Origin: Ilyonectria destructans
Lineage: Eukaryota; Ascomycota; Sordariomycetes; Hypocreales; Nectriaceae
DNA length: 64,000 nucleotides
NCBI GenBank assembly: GCA_020740775.1
Contig: JAHEWK010000029.1
Coordinates: 248,001-312,000, forward strand
Direction: 5' to 3'
Part shown: piece after piece, positions 20,254 through 31,026 of the stretch
Layout: every line of letters starts with the position of its first letter
Numbering within the stretch: position 1 is the first letter of the stretch
Translations under genes and position numbers: made by a program
Notes under the pieces: generated by a model
Database searches by the model: none
Told to the model about the DNA's origin: nothing
The model's input: only the letters and a program-made list of their open reading frames with translations

Positions 20254-23200
20254 CACGCTTCGAATGATCCAGCTCAACGTACAAAAACGCGGCGAAGTTC
20301 ATGAAAGTTTGATGAACGACAAAGACATTCAGAACGCAGCAGTGCTAGCCATCCAGGAACCACAAGCGCGGAGGATTAAGGGTCGTCTTTTGACGACTCC
20401 AATGGGACACCATAAGTGGATGAAGATGGTACCACCGACGTACAGAGAAGGCAGATGGGCGATCCGAAGCATGCTTTGGATCAGGAACGATTTGGATGCA
20501 GAGCAGGTGCCGATTGAGTCCCCAGACATAACGGCGGCACTGATACGACTCCCGGAACGCTCAATATTGGTGTTCTCTATCTATGTTCAAGGAATTGACG
20601 TTGAGGCGCTGAGGAAGGCGTGCGACAACCTACGTAAAACTATTGAAGATACGAGGCGAGACGCAGGAAGAGTGGTGGACGTGGTGATTGCGGGCGACTT
20701 CAACCGTCACGATCAGCTCTGGGGAGGGGAGGATATCTCGCTAGAGAGACAGGGCGAGGCAGACCAAATCATCGGTCTGATGAGTGAGTTTGCTCTCAGC
20801 AGCCTGCTCCAGAGAGGCACGAAGACTTGGCAAGGTGGAGAACATGAATCAACGATCGACCTGGTCCTCGCATCCGAGGACCTAGCGACCTCAGCTGTCA
20901 AATGCGCGATACACGGTACAGAGCATGGCTCCGATCATCGTGCCATTGAGACGGAGTTCGACATTTCGCTTCCGGTGCCGAAGGCCAAGGAACGACTCCT
21001 ACTCAAAAATGCACCATGGAAGGAAATCAACGTCCGAATCGCCGCTGCACTAGAGACCACTCCGACGGGTGGTACCGTACAGCAGGAGACGGACAGGCTC
21101 ATGTCAGTGGTGCTAGAGGCGGTTCGCGCTCTGACACCCAGAGCTAAGCCGTCGCCCTACGCAAAGCGCTGGTGAACCTCAGACCTCACGCAACTCCGGC
21201 GGATATACACGTACTGGAGAAATCGCGCCAGAGCATCAAGGCGAGCAGGACAAACGTGTGAGGAGCTCGAAAACACAGCCAAAGGAGCAGCAAAGCAGTA
21301 CCACGATGCCATCAGACAGCAGAAAAAGACGCACTGGAACGAGTTCCTAGCCAATAACGACAACATTTGGAAGGCAGCAAAGTATCTCAAGTCTGGAGAT
21401 GACACAGCATTTGGCAAGGTGCCCCAGCTTGTAAGGGCTGATGGCACGCGCACAGCCAACAATAGCGAACAGGCCGAAGAAATGCTAGCCACCTTCTTCC
21501 CCCCTCTACCGGAGCACATCGAGGAGGAAGGGGAGAGACCACAGCGCGGAGCTGCCATCACCATGCCAGACATCACCATGGAAGAGATAGAGCGACAGCT
21601 CTTCGCGGCAAAGCCGTGGAAAGCACCCGGCGAAGACGGACTACCCGCTATGGTCTGGAAACAGGTTTGGCCAGTTGTTAAGCAACGAGTCTTATCGTTA
21701 TTTCGGGCGTCGCTGGAAGAAGGAGTACTGCCTGACCAATGGAGGCGTGCCAACATTATTCCTCTCAAGAAACCAGACAAAGGAGACTATTCGATTGCGA
21801 GGGCATGGAGACCTATATCGCTTCTGTCTACGCTGGGCAAAGTATTGGAGTCGGTCATTGCAGAAAGGATCTCACATGCCGTCGAGACATATGGACTGTT
21901 GCCAACAAACCACTTCGGAGCCCGTAAACAGCGGTCTGCTGAGCAAGCGCTGATGCTGCTGCAAGAGCAAATCTACGCTGCCTGGCGAGGCCGACGAATC
22001 CTTAGCCTCGTGAGTTTCGACGTCAAGGGGGCATACAATGGAGTGTGCAAAGAGAGACTCGTCCAACGATTGAGAGCAAGGGGGATCCCAGAGGAGCTGC
22101 TTCACTGGATTGAGGCCTTTTGCTCGAATCGCACAGCGACCATTCGGGTCAACGGACAGGCATCGGAGGTGCGAAGCTTGCCACAAGCTGGTTTGCCGCA
22201 AGGGTCCCCTCTGTCTCCGATTCTGTTTCTATTCTTCAACGCAGACCTCGTGCAGCAGCGAATTGATTGTTACGGAGGAGCAATAGCCTTTGTGGACGAC
22301 TTCACAGCGTGGGTCACAGGCCCGACAGCAGAGAGCAATCGCGACGGAATTGAAGCAATCATCGAGAATGCGCTGGACTGGGAGAGGAGGAGTGGCGCAA
22401 CCTTTGAGGCGGAGAAGACGGCGATCATACACTTCACCCGAAAGGCGTATAAGTCTAACTCAGAGCCCTTTGCAATCAAGGAGCGGCTCGTCCGACCCAA
22501 AACCCAAGTCAAGGTTCTCGGAATGATTATGGATTCCGGCTTGAAGTACAAAGAACACATTGCACGAGCAGCGACCAAGGGCTTGGAAGCGGCCATGGAG
22601 CTACAACGGCTCAGGGGTCTCACCCCAGCGACAGCAAGACAACTGTTTACAGCCATGGTTGCCCCAGTAGTAGATTACGCCTCGAACGTCTGGATGCACG
22701 CGTGCAAGTACAGAAGAGCCAGTCCCATCAACCGAGTCCAAAGGATTGGGGCACAAGCAATCGTGGGAACGTTTCTCACAGTGGCAACAAGCGTAGCAGA
22801 AGCTGAGGCACATATCGCCAGCGCACAGGAACGTTTCTGGAGGCGGGCGATCAAGATGTGGACTAACCTCCACACCCTGCCAACAACCAACCCACTTCGT
22901 AACGCTACATCCCGCATCCGAAAGTTCAGAAGATATCACCGCTCGCCATTTTACGACATGGCAGTGGCACTCAATGAGATACCAGTGGAGGAACTAGAAA
23001 CGGTCAACCCGTTCACATTGGCACCTTGGGCAGAACGGTTACAAACCATCGTTGCCGACAAGACAGAGACGACACAAGCAGATCTGGGCTGGGCAGTACG
23101 CATCGCAGTGAGCTGTTCAGCACGGAACGGAGTAGTAGGCGTCGGTGGGATCATCGAGATCCCTATATCGGTGCGAGGAGGACCGAGGCGTGAGCGATTT

Positions 23201-24013
23201 TCCTTCACGCTTGGCGTGAGAACAGAACAAAATCCGTTTTCTGGGGAATTGGCGGCGATGGCATATGCAGTCAGACACTTACCTGACCTCAGGTACCGAA
23301 GCGTAGCACTGTTAACGAGCAACAAAGCTGCTGTGCTTACGCTGCGAAATCCTCGCCAGCAATCTGGTCAAGAGTATGTTGGATGTATATACGACTCCAT
23401 TGAAGCATTAAAGGGTAACGGAAATGTGGTAACCGCCATATGGATACCCATCAGTGCTGAACATAAACTCTTGAAGACTGCTAAAGAAGAGGCGCGAGAT
23501 GCAACCCGAGATGGTGCTATCCCGGCCCTGAAGTTTCCTAGAATGAGATCAACAACCCTTAACTTGGCTCTAAGGAACCAGGGCACTAACCAACGCCTGC
23601 CAGACAACGTCGGAAGGTTTTCAAAGAGAGTCGATGCTGCGTTACCAGGTAAGCACACTCGACAACTATACGACGGCTTGTCATGGAGAGAGGCCAGCGT
23701 GCTGGCACAGCTCAGGACAGGTATGGCCAGATTGAATGGATATCTCTTCCGGATTACAGCAGCAGCATCAGCACAATGCGCATGTGGACAAGCGACAGAG
23801 ACAGTCGAGCATTTCCTCTTCCGATGCAGAAAATGGATAGCACAGCGGGCTCAAATGTTGCAGTGCACCGAGACACAAAGAGGAAATCTCTCATTTTTCC
23901 TGGGAGGAAAGGCACCAGCAGACGACGCAAAATGGACGCCAAATATGCAAGCAGTCCACGCAACAATACGATTTGCAATAGCCACAGGTCGACTTGACAA
24001 TACACAACGGTAA
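20246..24013 (+). pseudogene. LINE B ORF2: endonuclease, RT, RNase H, with one stop
   Basis: The frame runs from ATG 20246 to TAA 24011-24013. An APE-like endonuclease at about residues 1-260 shows VIAGDFNRHD, TIDLVLAS and GSDHRAIE. The RT follows with [11 protein letters not shown] and AFVDDFTAW. An RNase H-like region near residues 950-1080 and a CxC-x7-H-x4-C knuckle near the end complete it. The only defect I see is TGA at 21173-21175 in KRW-stop-TSDL; family A has a second Trp (KRWW) there, so a single G-to-A change explains it. The stop separates endonuclease from RT, so the copy is probably inactive unless read through. Confidence 0.9.
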
Positions 24014-24346
24014 AACCAGATTGCAAAATCCCCTACTTTCTTACTAACCTACCCTACACCCATTCATCAAAAACCCCGTGCCATGGACAGCAGGCACCGC
24101 TTCAGCCGCCGTAGATAGGACTCTGAACACTTGGAGAATAGCCTTCAAGTTTGCTTGCTAATAATATATACCCCACGAGACCCGCGGAAAGATTGAAAAG
24201 GAAGAAGCAAAAGCAGAAATTGGACGCTGTATGGGTTTTTACGAGATTATGACAAAGCTTGGGAAACGGAAATGTACAATAGCAACTAGTGCCCTATTGG
24301 TTATAAGCCACCGGGCGTAATAAATTGTGTGTGTGTGTGTGTATAT

Positions 24347-24701
24347 GTAACATGGTATTGAGGGGAAAGAAGTCAAGCAGCGAGGTGCCGCTCTGCCTCA
24401 GGGACGAGAACAAACTCGAGGAGAAGGACTGGGCTATTATTTCCTCAGGGACTCACTATGTGTCCATTGCAAATAGGTAAATGGCCAGTAAATGCGACTG
24501 GTGGCCCAGGAACCTATGAGACATGCAATGTCGGCGAACACAGAGTAAATTACACTGAAACAAGCACAACAACGCATCCCTTAGAAAATAAACACAACAT
24601 AGCATACTTCCTACATCTTTTCTCCTGATGCAGCTCTACTATACTATCAATATGAGGCTATTCCTCACCACAATTACCTCAGTTTCCTTCTATTCGTCAC
24701 G
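24347..24701. other. Intergenic, no gene recognised
   Basis: Sequence following the LINE tail; no frames or repeats of note. Confidence 0.5.
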
Positions 24702-24926
24702 ATGGAGGCTCTATTTAACTGCGAATTCGAGTCATATGAAGCTGCCTTGTTAGCTGCGCGGGAAACAGGCAACAAGCTCGGCTTTGATTGGGATGTTTCT
24801 GATGACGAGGGCGATGATAGAGGGCTATCTCAGTTAGAGGGATTTCATAGGCAACAGGAGATAACAGCAAAACAGCTACTAGGAGGCACAGGGACAGACA
24901 ATGTAAGCGACGATGAGTTAGCATAA
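24702..24926 (+). CDS. Small acidic hypothetical protein
   Basis: A 74-codon frame with a real ATG (24702) and TAA (24924-24926). The sequence is acidic (DWDVSDDEGDD) and ends NVSDDELA. The final SDDELA phrase also occurs near the C terminus of the intact hAT transposase at 48174-48191, so this may be a hAT-associated fragment rather than a gene. No domain is recognised, and whether it is expressed is unknown. Confidence 0.3.
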   Translation: MEALFNCEFESYEAALLAARETGNKLGFDWDVSDDEGDDRGLSQLEGFHRQQEITAKQLLGGTGTDNVSDDELA

Positions 24927-25151
24927 TAGTATAACAGACATGTGTTTTGATGATACCATAGTAGCTTCAAATTCGGGTTGTTATTTGTTATTGTTATTGT
25001 TGATGTCGACTGGAATGCAAGGGCGACCCTTAATCATGTGCTATTCCATTTGTATCACAGGAAATAGGGTGGCCGGCGTGGAATCGGAGCTCAGCCACTG
25101 TCAGCCATAGTTCCTCTGGCCATTTACCTATTTGCACTGGACACATAGTCA

Positions 25152-26300
25152 TCCCTTTCCTTATTTAATGAGGTCCTTCAACACTTCGAGCACGTCCTGA
25201 TTACTCTCGAAGGCGACGGTCAGCAGCGCGAGCGGAAGGAAGGATACGTTGAGGCATATGGGTGTCCGTGGGATATCCTGCTTGGCTACGAATACCTCCT
25301 TGGCAAAATGGAGGTATATAAGGCTACTGCCCATCGATATCCCGATCCCGAGCACTTCAAGGTTAACATTAACCTCTGTTGGAAAAAGCTTGACGAGTAC
25401 TATTCGGGGCTTGACGAGATGCCGGTTTATTATGCCGCCATTGCACTTCACCCAGCGTATCGTTGGGGATATTTCGAGGACGTGTGGGCGGACCGCCCAG
25501 ACTGGATCCAAACCGCAAACTCCCTTGTAGCAGAACTATACTGGTCTCACTACGAGCTGCGAATTATCTCTCGAGACTGAGAATGCGGCGAGCCGGTTAC
25601 GAAGAAGCGGCGCATATATCGGAATCCCTTCGACGAGTATCGTGAAGAATCTCGTCAGGCCCCGACTCTGTTGCAGCCACCTTCATCGATGACTACGTTG
25701 TTGCAAGCCGAGGACGTGGCTGGCAGTTCTACACATGCTGTTGGCGACGAATACATCGATTGGTTCCGTGATGTCCATAAATCTGACCAGAATATCCCAG
25801 ATCATATTAGCTATTGGTATGAGAGACGGGAGGAGTATCTACGTCTGTCACAAATGGCTCTCGATGTGCTCTCTGTCCTTCCTATGTCTGATGATGTTGA
25901 GAGGCTCTTCTCAACATGCGGTCGAATGGTTCGAGACGGTCGGGCCAAGCTGGACGCGAGTACGATCGGGATGACACAGACGGTGAGATCATGGCTTTGC
26001 GGAGGCTATATTAAGAGCACAGGGAAGCTCCTTAAAGAGGCCAAGGTGCCAGGGACTGATGTATTGGCTGAAATGAGCTTTGCGGAAGCCCGGGAGGCAA
26101 CGGGTGGGAGGACCACGTTTACTGTCCCTGTATTGCGTCCACGCATTTCCATTTCCACCTCCATCTATTCCACGGACCCACTCTTAGCGTCCATTTCCAT
26201 CCATTCCATTCAAGGTGGGCCCAAATGGACGTCCATCCATTTACAAGAGGCTGCGTGGATGGAAATAGAATGGACCGCCAGCCTGCATCCGGTCGGCTAA
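25152..26300 (+). pseudogene. hAT transposase, C-terminal half, one in-frame stop
   Basis: One frame runs from about 25152 through 26300 with a single TGA at 25578-25580 (probably from CGA). It parallels the second exon of the intact hAT transposase: WDILLGYEYLL, EHFKVNINLCWKKLDEYY, ALHPAYRWGYFEDVW, and the C-terminal dimerisation region with RLSQMALDVLSVLPMSDDVERLFSTCG, which includes the presumed catalytic Glu. The N-terminal zinc finger and first catalytic residues are absent. From 26150 to 26290 the DNA is full of TCCAT motifs on both strands (TCCATTTCCATCCATTCCAT), which look like subterminal transposase-binding repeats, comparable to the TCCAC motifs of the element at 45.5 kb. Confidence 0.85.
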
Positions 26301-26421
26301 GAAGCTGACCTTGACTACGCGCCAACCCAACATAGATTCCACGCTCCCATGCCGACGTCAATATCTTGAACTTCACAATGTCAAACACCCAAATACTTTC
26401 CTCCCTGTTGTGCTTTGCGCG

Positions 26422-28622
26422 TCAGTCAACCCCCCTCCGAAGCATTTTCTCAGCCATCTCGGCCACTGGATGAGCTCGGCCCATCTCCGTCAGCAGCAGG
26501 CGGGCATGGGCTACACCCGTCACCTCGGCTTGCGACTGGGAGTTAGAAACGTTGCCTTGCATAGCCATGTCGTCGTCGTCTGGGTCGGCTTTGATCTTGG
26601 GCGACGCGGTCTCACCTAGGTGAGCATGGGCAGACTGCATGCCTTCGCTAGCATCCTCTATAGCAAGACTTAGGAGCCCTGAGGCGGAAACAAAGTAGGG
26701 TATAAAGACAGATACGCGTTGAAGGGTGAAGAGGTCACCGTAGGATTGGGTTAGCGCGAGAATAGACTGTGAGGCCTGGAGACAGATCTCCCGGGGCCGG
26801 ATGTCGGGGTCTTCGATCACGACGTTCACAAATGGCCGGAAGAGGCAGAGGAGGCAGAATTGGTAGTACATGCTAGTCCCGCGGTTAGATATGGCCTATC
26901 CTAGCCTATACATTACAGGATAGAGGATACTTACTGGATGAATAGTATAAACGGTGTATCGCTTCTATACGTATTGAGAAGACTAAAGAAGCTCTCGTAC
27001 CAGTCGAGGCACTTAGTGTATACCTCTACGACTTCGCTAGTGTCGATTTGAGTAGCTGAAAGCTCAGTGGATGCAAGCAGCTTGTACACCCACTCGGTGA
27101 GTTGGAATATCCTTGCTGGGATGGTTTGTAGACTGCTGAGCTGCGAACTATGGGCATCTGAAGCAACATCTATATACCCTAGTGTTAGTCAACGGGCTGC
27201 AGTGAAGTTATCTTGCAAGCACTCACTTGGCGTGTTTCCATGGCTGCGTTCGCCAGCAGTAGACTCGCGACTGCAGAATGGTTGGTCTAGAAAGACGGTG
27301 TCGTCCTGAGCTACAATGCCATATAAGCAAGCAGGCCGGCCCGTGGTCAATCGGAGTATGCTGTATCGCGTGTTAGTTAGCCTGGTAGCCTCAATATGCA
27401 ATACATGGTATCAATAGGTGCTCGCACCGAATCACGGAGATTGCGCCGCAGTAGGTAGTCGCTCGTACCCTAGCATACTGCTCCTCGTGCTTGCCCTTTA
27501 ATGGCTCCCGAAGGCAAATATCTGTAATAGCAGCAGCAAAGGCACTGGAAAGTTCTCGTGCATCTGCCTCCCGGCCGCAGCTGACTTGGTATAGGGCAAG
27601 GATCCCAAGAGCTTGGATATCGGGAAGGCTACTAGACCGCTCGCTACTGTAGAGGATTGCTTTGGCCTCGTCAAAGAATGCTTTGCCCCCGGACCACCCT
27701 GACAGGGCATCAATTTCTATATCGTCCTCGTTGACTCTTCGCGTCGCCAGGGCAAGAAGCGCATTGACAAGTGCCGACGAGCAGTATCGGCTTAAACCAC
27801 TATGGTAGTCCTGTAGAAATGGGTCTTTGCATAGTAGACAGAAGGGGAGGTAGTCCCACGTGAGGAGGGAGTCGAATAACTGCCGGATATATGCCACTGT
27901 CCAGCCTGTTCTCGTCCATACGTCGGTTCGCAGTGGAGAGGCGTCGCCGGACGACGGAAGGGGAGTTAAGGAAAGGGGAGTTAAGGAAAGGGGAGTCGGC
28001 AGGACTGGCGTTGATATCGTCTCGGGTGCCTCGACAAACACGTTACCCTCGCTGAAACGAGGACGGCGAACCATTGACAACAGGAGCTCTTCCTGGCAAT
28101 GCGGGCAGACGGATACTTCGGGGTTCAAACTGGCGGATCCGACTTGAGATGGACTTCTTGGAATAACCTCTCGACTCGGGTTGCCTCTGGTTTTGTCTGC
28201 GAGCTCCTGGAGGATGTCCTGACGCGATACCTGGTTATCTATTAACCCCCGGGCAACGGTGTTGTACGTATCGATATCGTCTAGGGACGAGAGGGCATTA
28301 AGCAATGCTTCGCTTTCTTTATTCGTCTTCTTGAGTCGCTCGATTTCGGCTCGTAAGTCGTCTTTTGATTCGCGTCGGGTGTCGCCGTAAACGCATTCCT
28401 GGTTGGACTCTTGGCATCTCTCACAAGGGTCCTCGCCGTCGCACTAGAGCAGCAGTCGAAATCAGCCTAACTTGAAGAGGCGGTGAAATGGGTTTGCAAA
28501 GAAGGATAGGCCGTGTGTGTATATGCGTGTATATGCGTGTTGACGTGTCGATGCGATCTCACCTTTGCTCGTCTTTTGCGACAGCGTTGGCAGGCTATTC
28601 GCACCTGGTCTCGGAGGGGCAT
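26422..28622 (-). CDS. Zn2Cys6 transcription factor, NirA/Nit-4-like middle domain
   Basis: Five exons on the minus strand: 28622-28563, 28443-27428, 27360-27227, 27178-26935 and 26872-26422, giving 634 residues with all junctions in frame. Exon 1 encodes RIACQRCRKRRAK and exon 2 starts with CDGEDPCERCQESNQEC, so the first intron (119 nt) splits the six-Cys binuclear zinc cluster exactly between its two halves. A short coiled coil follows (residues about 45-65). A fungal transcription factor middle homology domain covers about residues 150-560, with YCSSALVNALLALA and, in exon 5, YYQFCLLCLFRPFV and VFIPYFVSASGLL. These phrases resemble regulators of the NirA/Nit-4 group. It is presumably nuclear; its target genes cannot be read from the context. 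All donors are GTGAG/GTAAG/GTGCG-like and all acceptors YAG. Confidence 0.88.
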
Positions 28623-28932
28623 GACTCTATCACACTCCGGGTAGACAGTAACAAAGATAAGGACGGTGTACGAGAAGTCGAGAATAATATAGCAATTGGC
28701 TGGGTACCTGGATCGAATTCCAGCACCACAGCTTCTTTTGCCGCCGAATGATCTCTCCGCGTCAAGTTCGACAAGGACTTTAAGCAAGGTACACAGCTTG
28801 CCTCCCACCCCGCACAGCGACAATTATGGTCCATAGCAACCCCCGTTGCTCAGCTCAGGGAGGCTATTCCATATCGGGAGCCTGTCACGTGAAGCCTTCG
28901 ACGAAGTGCACCCGATCCTCATCGTCGAACAG
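28623..28932. other. Upstream region of the Zn2Cys6 gene
   Basis: Presumed promoter and 5' UTR of the minus-strand regulator. No clear TATA box was seen; frames here are shadows of its leader. Confidence 0.4.
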
Positions 28933-29277
28933 TCATAGCCGGCTCCGAACCAAGACAAGTTCCCCGCAGCACGTGTGTGTCATAGCCTTAGCTAAAAAGC
29001 TAACTTCGCGGCAGGGCAGAGCGGGATGTCTCGCGGCTCTCTGGAGGTATTCTTTGCGCGGGAGGTAGATAGCGGGATAGAAAACGGTCTCGAGAGCGAA
29101 CCACGCCTGTAGTCGGGATGGTTGGGACGGAAGACAGCCCAGTGGGCTGACTAGCGAATAGACGACTCTGAGGGGTGCAACCAGGTGCGGGAATTCGTAC
29201 TGCAGGGGGCGGCCAAGGGTGAGCTGTCGACCAACAACCTCACCAACTGCCTGGCTGGAGAGCAGTTGGGAATCCAT
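28933..29277 (-). pseudogene. N-terminal fragment of a fungal alpha/beta hydrolase (tentative)
   Basis: A minus-strand frame with ATG at 29277 gives about 114 residues. The segment RVVYSLVSPLGCLPSQ and AWFALETVFYPAIYLPRKEYLQ resembles the membrane-proximal N terminus of fungal alpha/beta hydrolase-1-fold proteins. After PALPCRE the frame degenerates and stops at 28933, and the catalytic nucleophile elbow is absent. It is therefore a fragment. The assignment rests on remembered resemblance only. Confidence 0.35.
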
Positions 29278-29482
29278 GAGAGCGCACAGAATGAGTTGTA
29301 TGGTGAATTGGGCGGGGTTGATTTCGCCGGGGCTCCGAGTCACTCCATGTACCTCAGCCTTGGCAGGGGTCATGTGGGGTGCGGTACGGAGGTGGAGGCT
29401 TACGACAGTCAAAGGGATAGATCCTAAGTTGACCAGCAATATTCCGGATTAACTGTTTTGTCGATAAGAATGTTACCGGGGT

Positions 29483-29830
29483 TTAAAATTGAGAATCAAA
29501 GCTTGAGTTCATCGCCACAACTCCCCAGCCGCCATGGAGAAATATCTGATTTATGATAGAGCCCTGACTCCGACCGACCATATTGTTCTGAGGAATCATG
29601 CGAACAGTATCCGGGCTTTCGAGAAGAAGCATGCCACCAATAACATGTCTGCCGATATCGCCAACTTCAGCTCCGGAAGTGGCCACGTCGCCAGATGGCA
29701 AGCTGATGGAACCGCCGTCAGTCTGAATGGCATGTCCAAGACGGATAAGGGCCAGGGCTTGAGCAATGACGCCACAGACCTCACAAGTCTTAGATCGTTC
29801 AACGATCCTGCACATCAAAGCTTTGAGCCG
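29483..29830 (-). other. Unrecognised minus-strand coding-like fragment
   Basis: The minus strand between about 29560 and 29810 reads as protein with codons and composition typical of a real gene: GHAIQTDGGSISLPSGDVA, then GAEVGDIGRHVIGG and a Leu-rich stretch with ESPDTVRMIPQNN. The frame stays open to 29483. I cannot name the family and no start or splice sites are secure. A forward frame of 126 codons over the same bases looks like its shadow. Confidence 0.4.
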
Positions 29831-29914
29831 GCCGTATTTTTGTGTATTGACACTCATTCTGCATACTTTGCTCCTACAGTCAGCAAGTATGTGCATCAGC
29901 CATACATACACTGA

Positions 29915-30840
29915 GAATAACGCCATGAAGTACACTGTTGTGGTGGCCGCGACTGCCTCCGAGGCTGCGCCTCTCCAATACCTAGCCCCCTTCACCGCCA
30001 ACCTCTATCGGAGAGTGGTTCCGTAATAATGCCAAACACTCTCTAGTTATCTATGATGATCTCTCCAAGCAGGCCTCCGCCTATCGTCAGATGTCCCTTC
30101 TTCTCCGTCGTCCCCTCGGACGTGAAGCTTACCCTGGTGACATCTTCTATCTGCACGCTCGAGAAGTCGAGCGTGCAGCCAAGATGAATGAAAAGCATGG
30201 CGGTGGCTCAATAACTGCCCTGCCCATCGTTGAAACTCAAGGTGGAGATATGTCTGCCTACATTCCTACTAATGCTATTTCTATTACTGACAGCCTAATC
30301 TTTTTGGAGGCCGAAATGTTCTATAATGGCATCCGACCTGCCGTTAACGTCGCTCTGTCCGTATCGCGTGTCGGTTCTGCTGCACAGCTCAAGGTCATGA
30401 AACAAGTAGCAGGGTCCTTGAAGTTCCTCTTGGCCCGGTATCGTGAAGTGGCTTCCTTTATCCGGTTTGATTCCGACTTAGATGCTGCCATCGATCAAAC
30501 TCTCTGCAAAGGTGAACGTTTGAGCAATCAAAATCCGTTCTTCGTAAACCTATGAAGCTGATCCTAGTATCAACAGTTGACTGAACTCCTAAAGAAGAAG
30601 CAGTACTCTCCTATGGCCGTCAACGAGATAGTTCCTCTTATTTTCGCTGGGGTTAACGGTTACATCGATAACGTCCCCGTCTACAGAATCCTACGATGGG
30701 AAGCTGAGTTTATGGCGCACCTTAAGATTGACGAGTCGGAGCTGATGGCTGCTCTGGATACGGTAGAAACGATCAGTAAGGACCTTGAGGCCGAATTGCG
30801 GGTTGTCATCCGTAATTTCGCCCAGAGCTTCCTAGGTTAA
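29915..30840 (+). pseudogene. atp1: ATP synthase F1 subunit alpha pseudogene, C-terminal half
   Basis: Clear homology to the mitochondrial ATP synthase alpha chain starts at about NNAMKYTVVVAATASEAAPL (29917) and continues through [52 protein letters not shown] and SPMAVNEIVPLIFAGVNGY to TAA 30838-30840. The N-terminal half with the P-loop is missing. A frameshift near 30010-30020 interrupts the text (TTCACCGCC...TATCGG). At 30513 the expected intron begins TTGAGC instead of GTGAGC while its branch (GCTGAT) and CAG acceptor at 30568 remain, so the donor is destroyed. Many conserved residues are altered. It is a dead partial duplicate, not the functional gene. Confidence 0.9.
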
Positions 30841-31026
30841 TAAATGAAATAATTTTGATGACGGTCTTCTAGCTAGAGTGGTTGTTCTAAGTAGTCTGGA
30901 CTCCGCGGAATATTAGGGCGACTGGCACAGATGAGTTAACTCCAGGGTGCATTGTGCTTATCGTACAATGTGGCTAAGTCTACAGAAAGAAATATGAGAA
31001 GTATTGCCCCTTGTGAATCTGCTACA

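Larger units (their letters stand above)
18880..24346 (+). mobile_element. LINE family B, nearly complete copy B1
   Basis: A two-ORF non-LTR retrotransposon with ORF1 (18934-20253), ORF2 (20246-24013), a 300-base 3' UTR and a GT-dinucleotide tail at about 24325-24346 after AATAAATT. The 3' UTR phrase CCGCTTCAGCCGCCGTAGATAGGA recurs in the truncated copy ending near 40585. The 5' boundary is uncertain; I place it just upstream of ORF1. It differs from family A by many substitutions yet shares the same domain order. Confidence 0.9.

Noticed and set aside
29534..29914. 126-codon forward frame starting MEKYLIYD
   Set aside because: The opposite strand has the more protein-like reading, and the frame does not join the ATP synthase text downstream.
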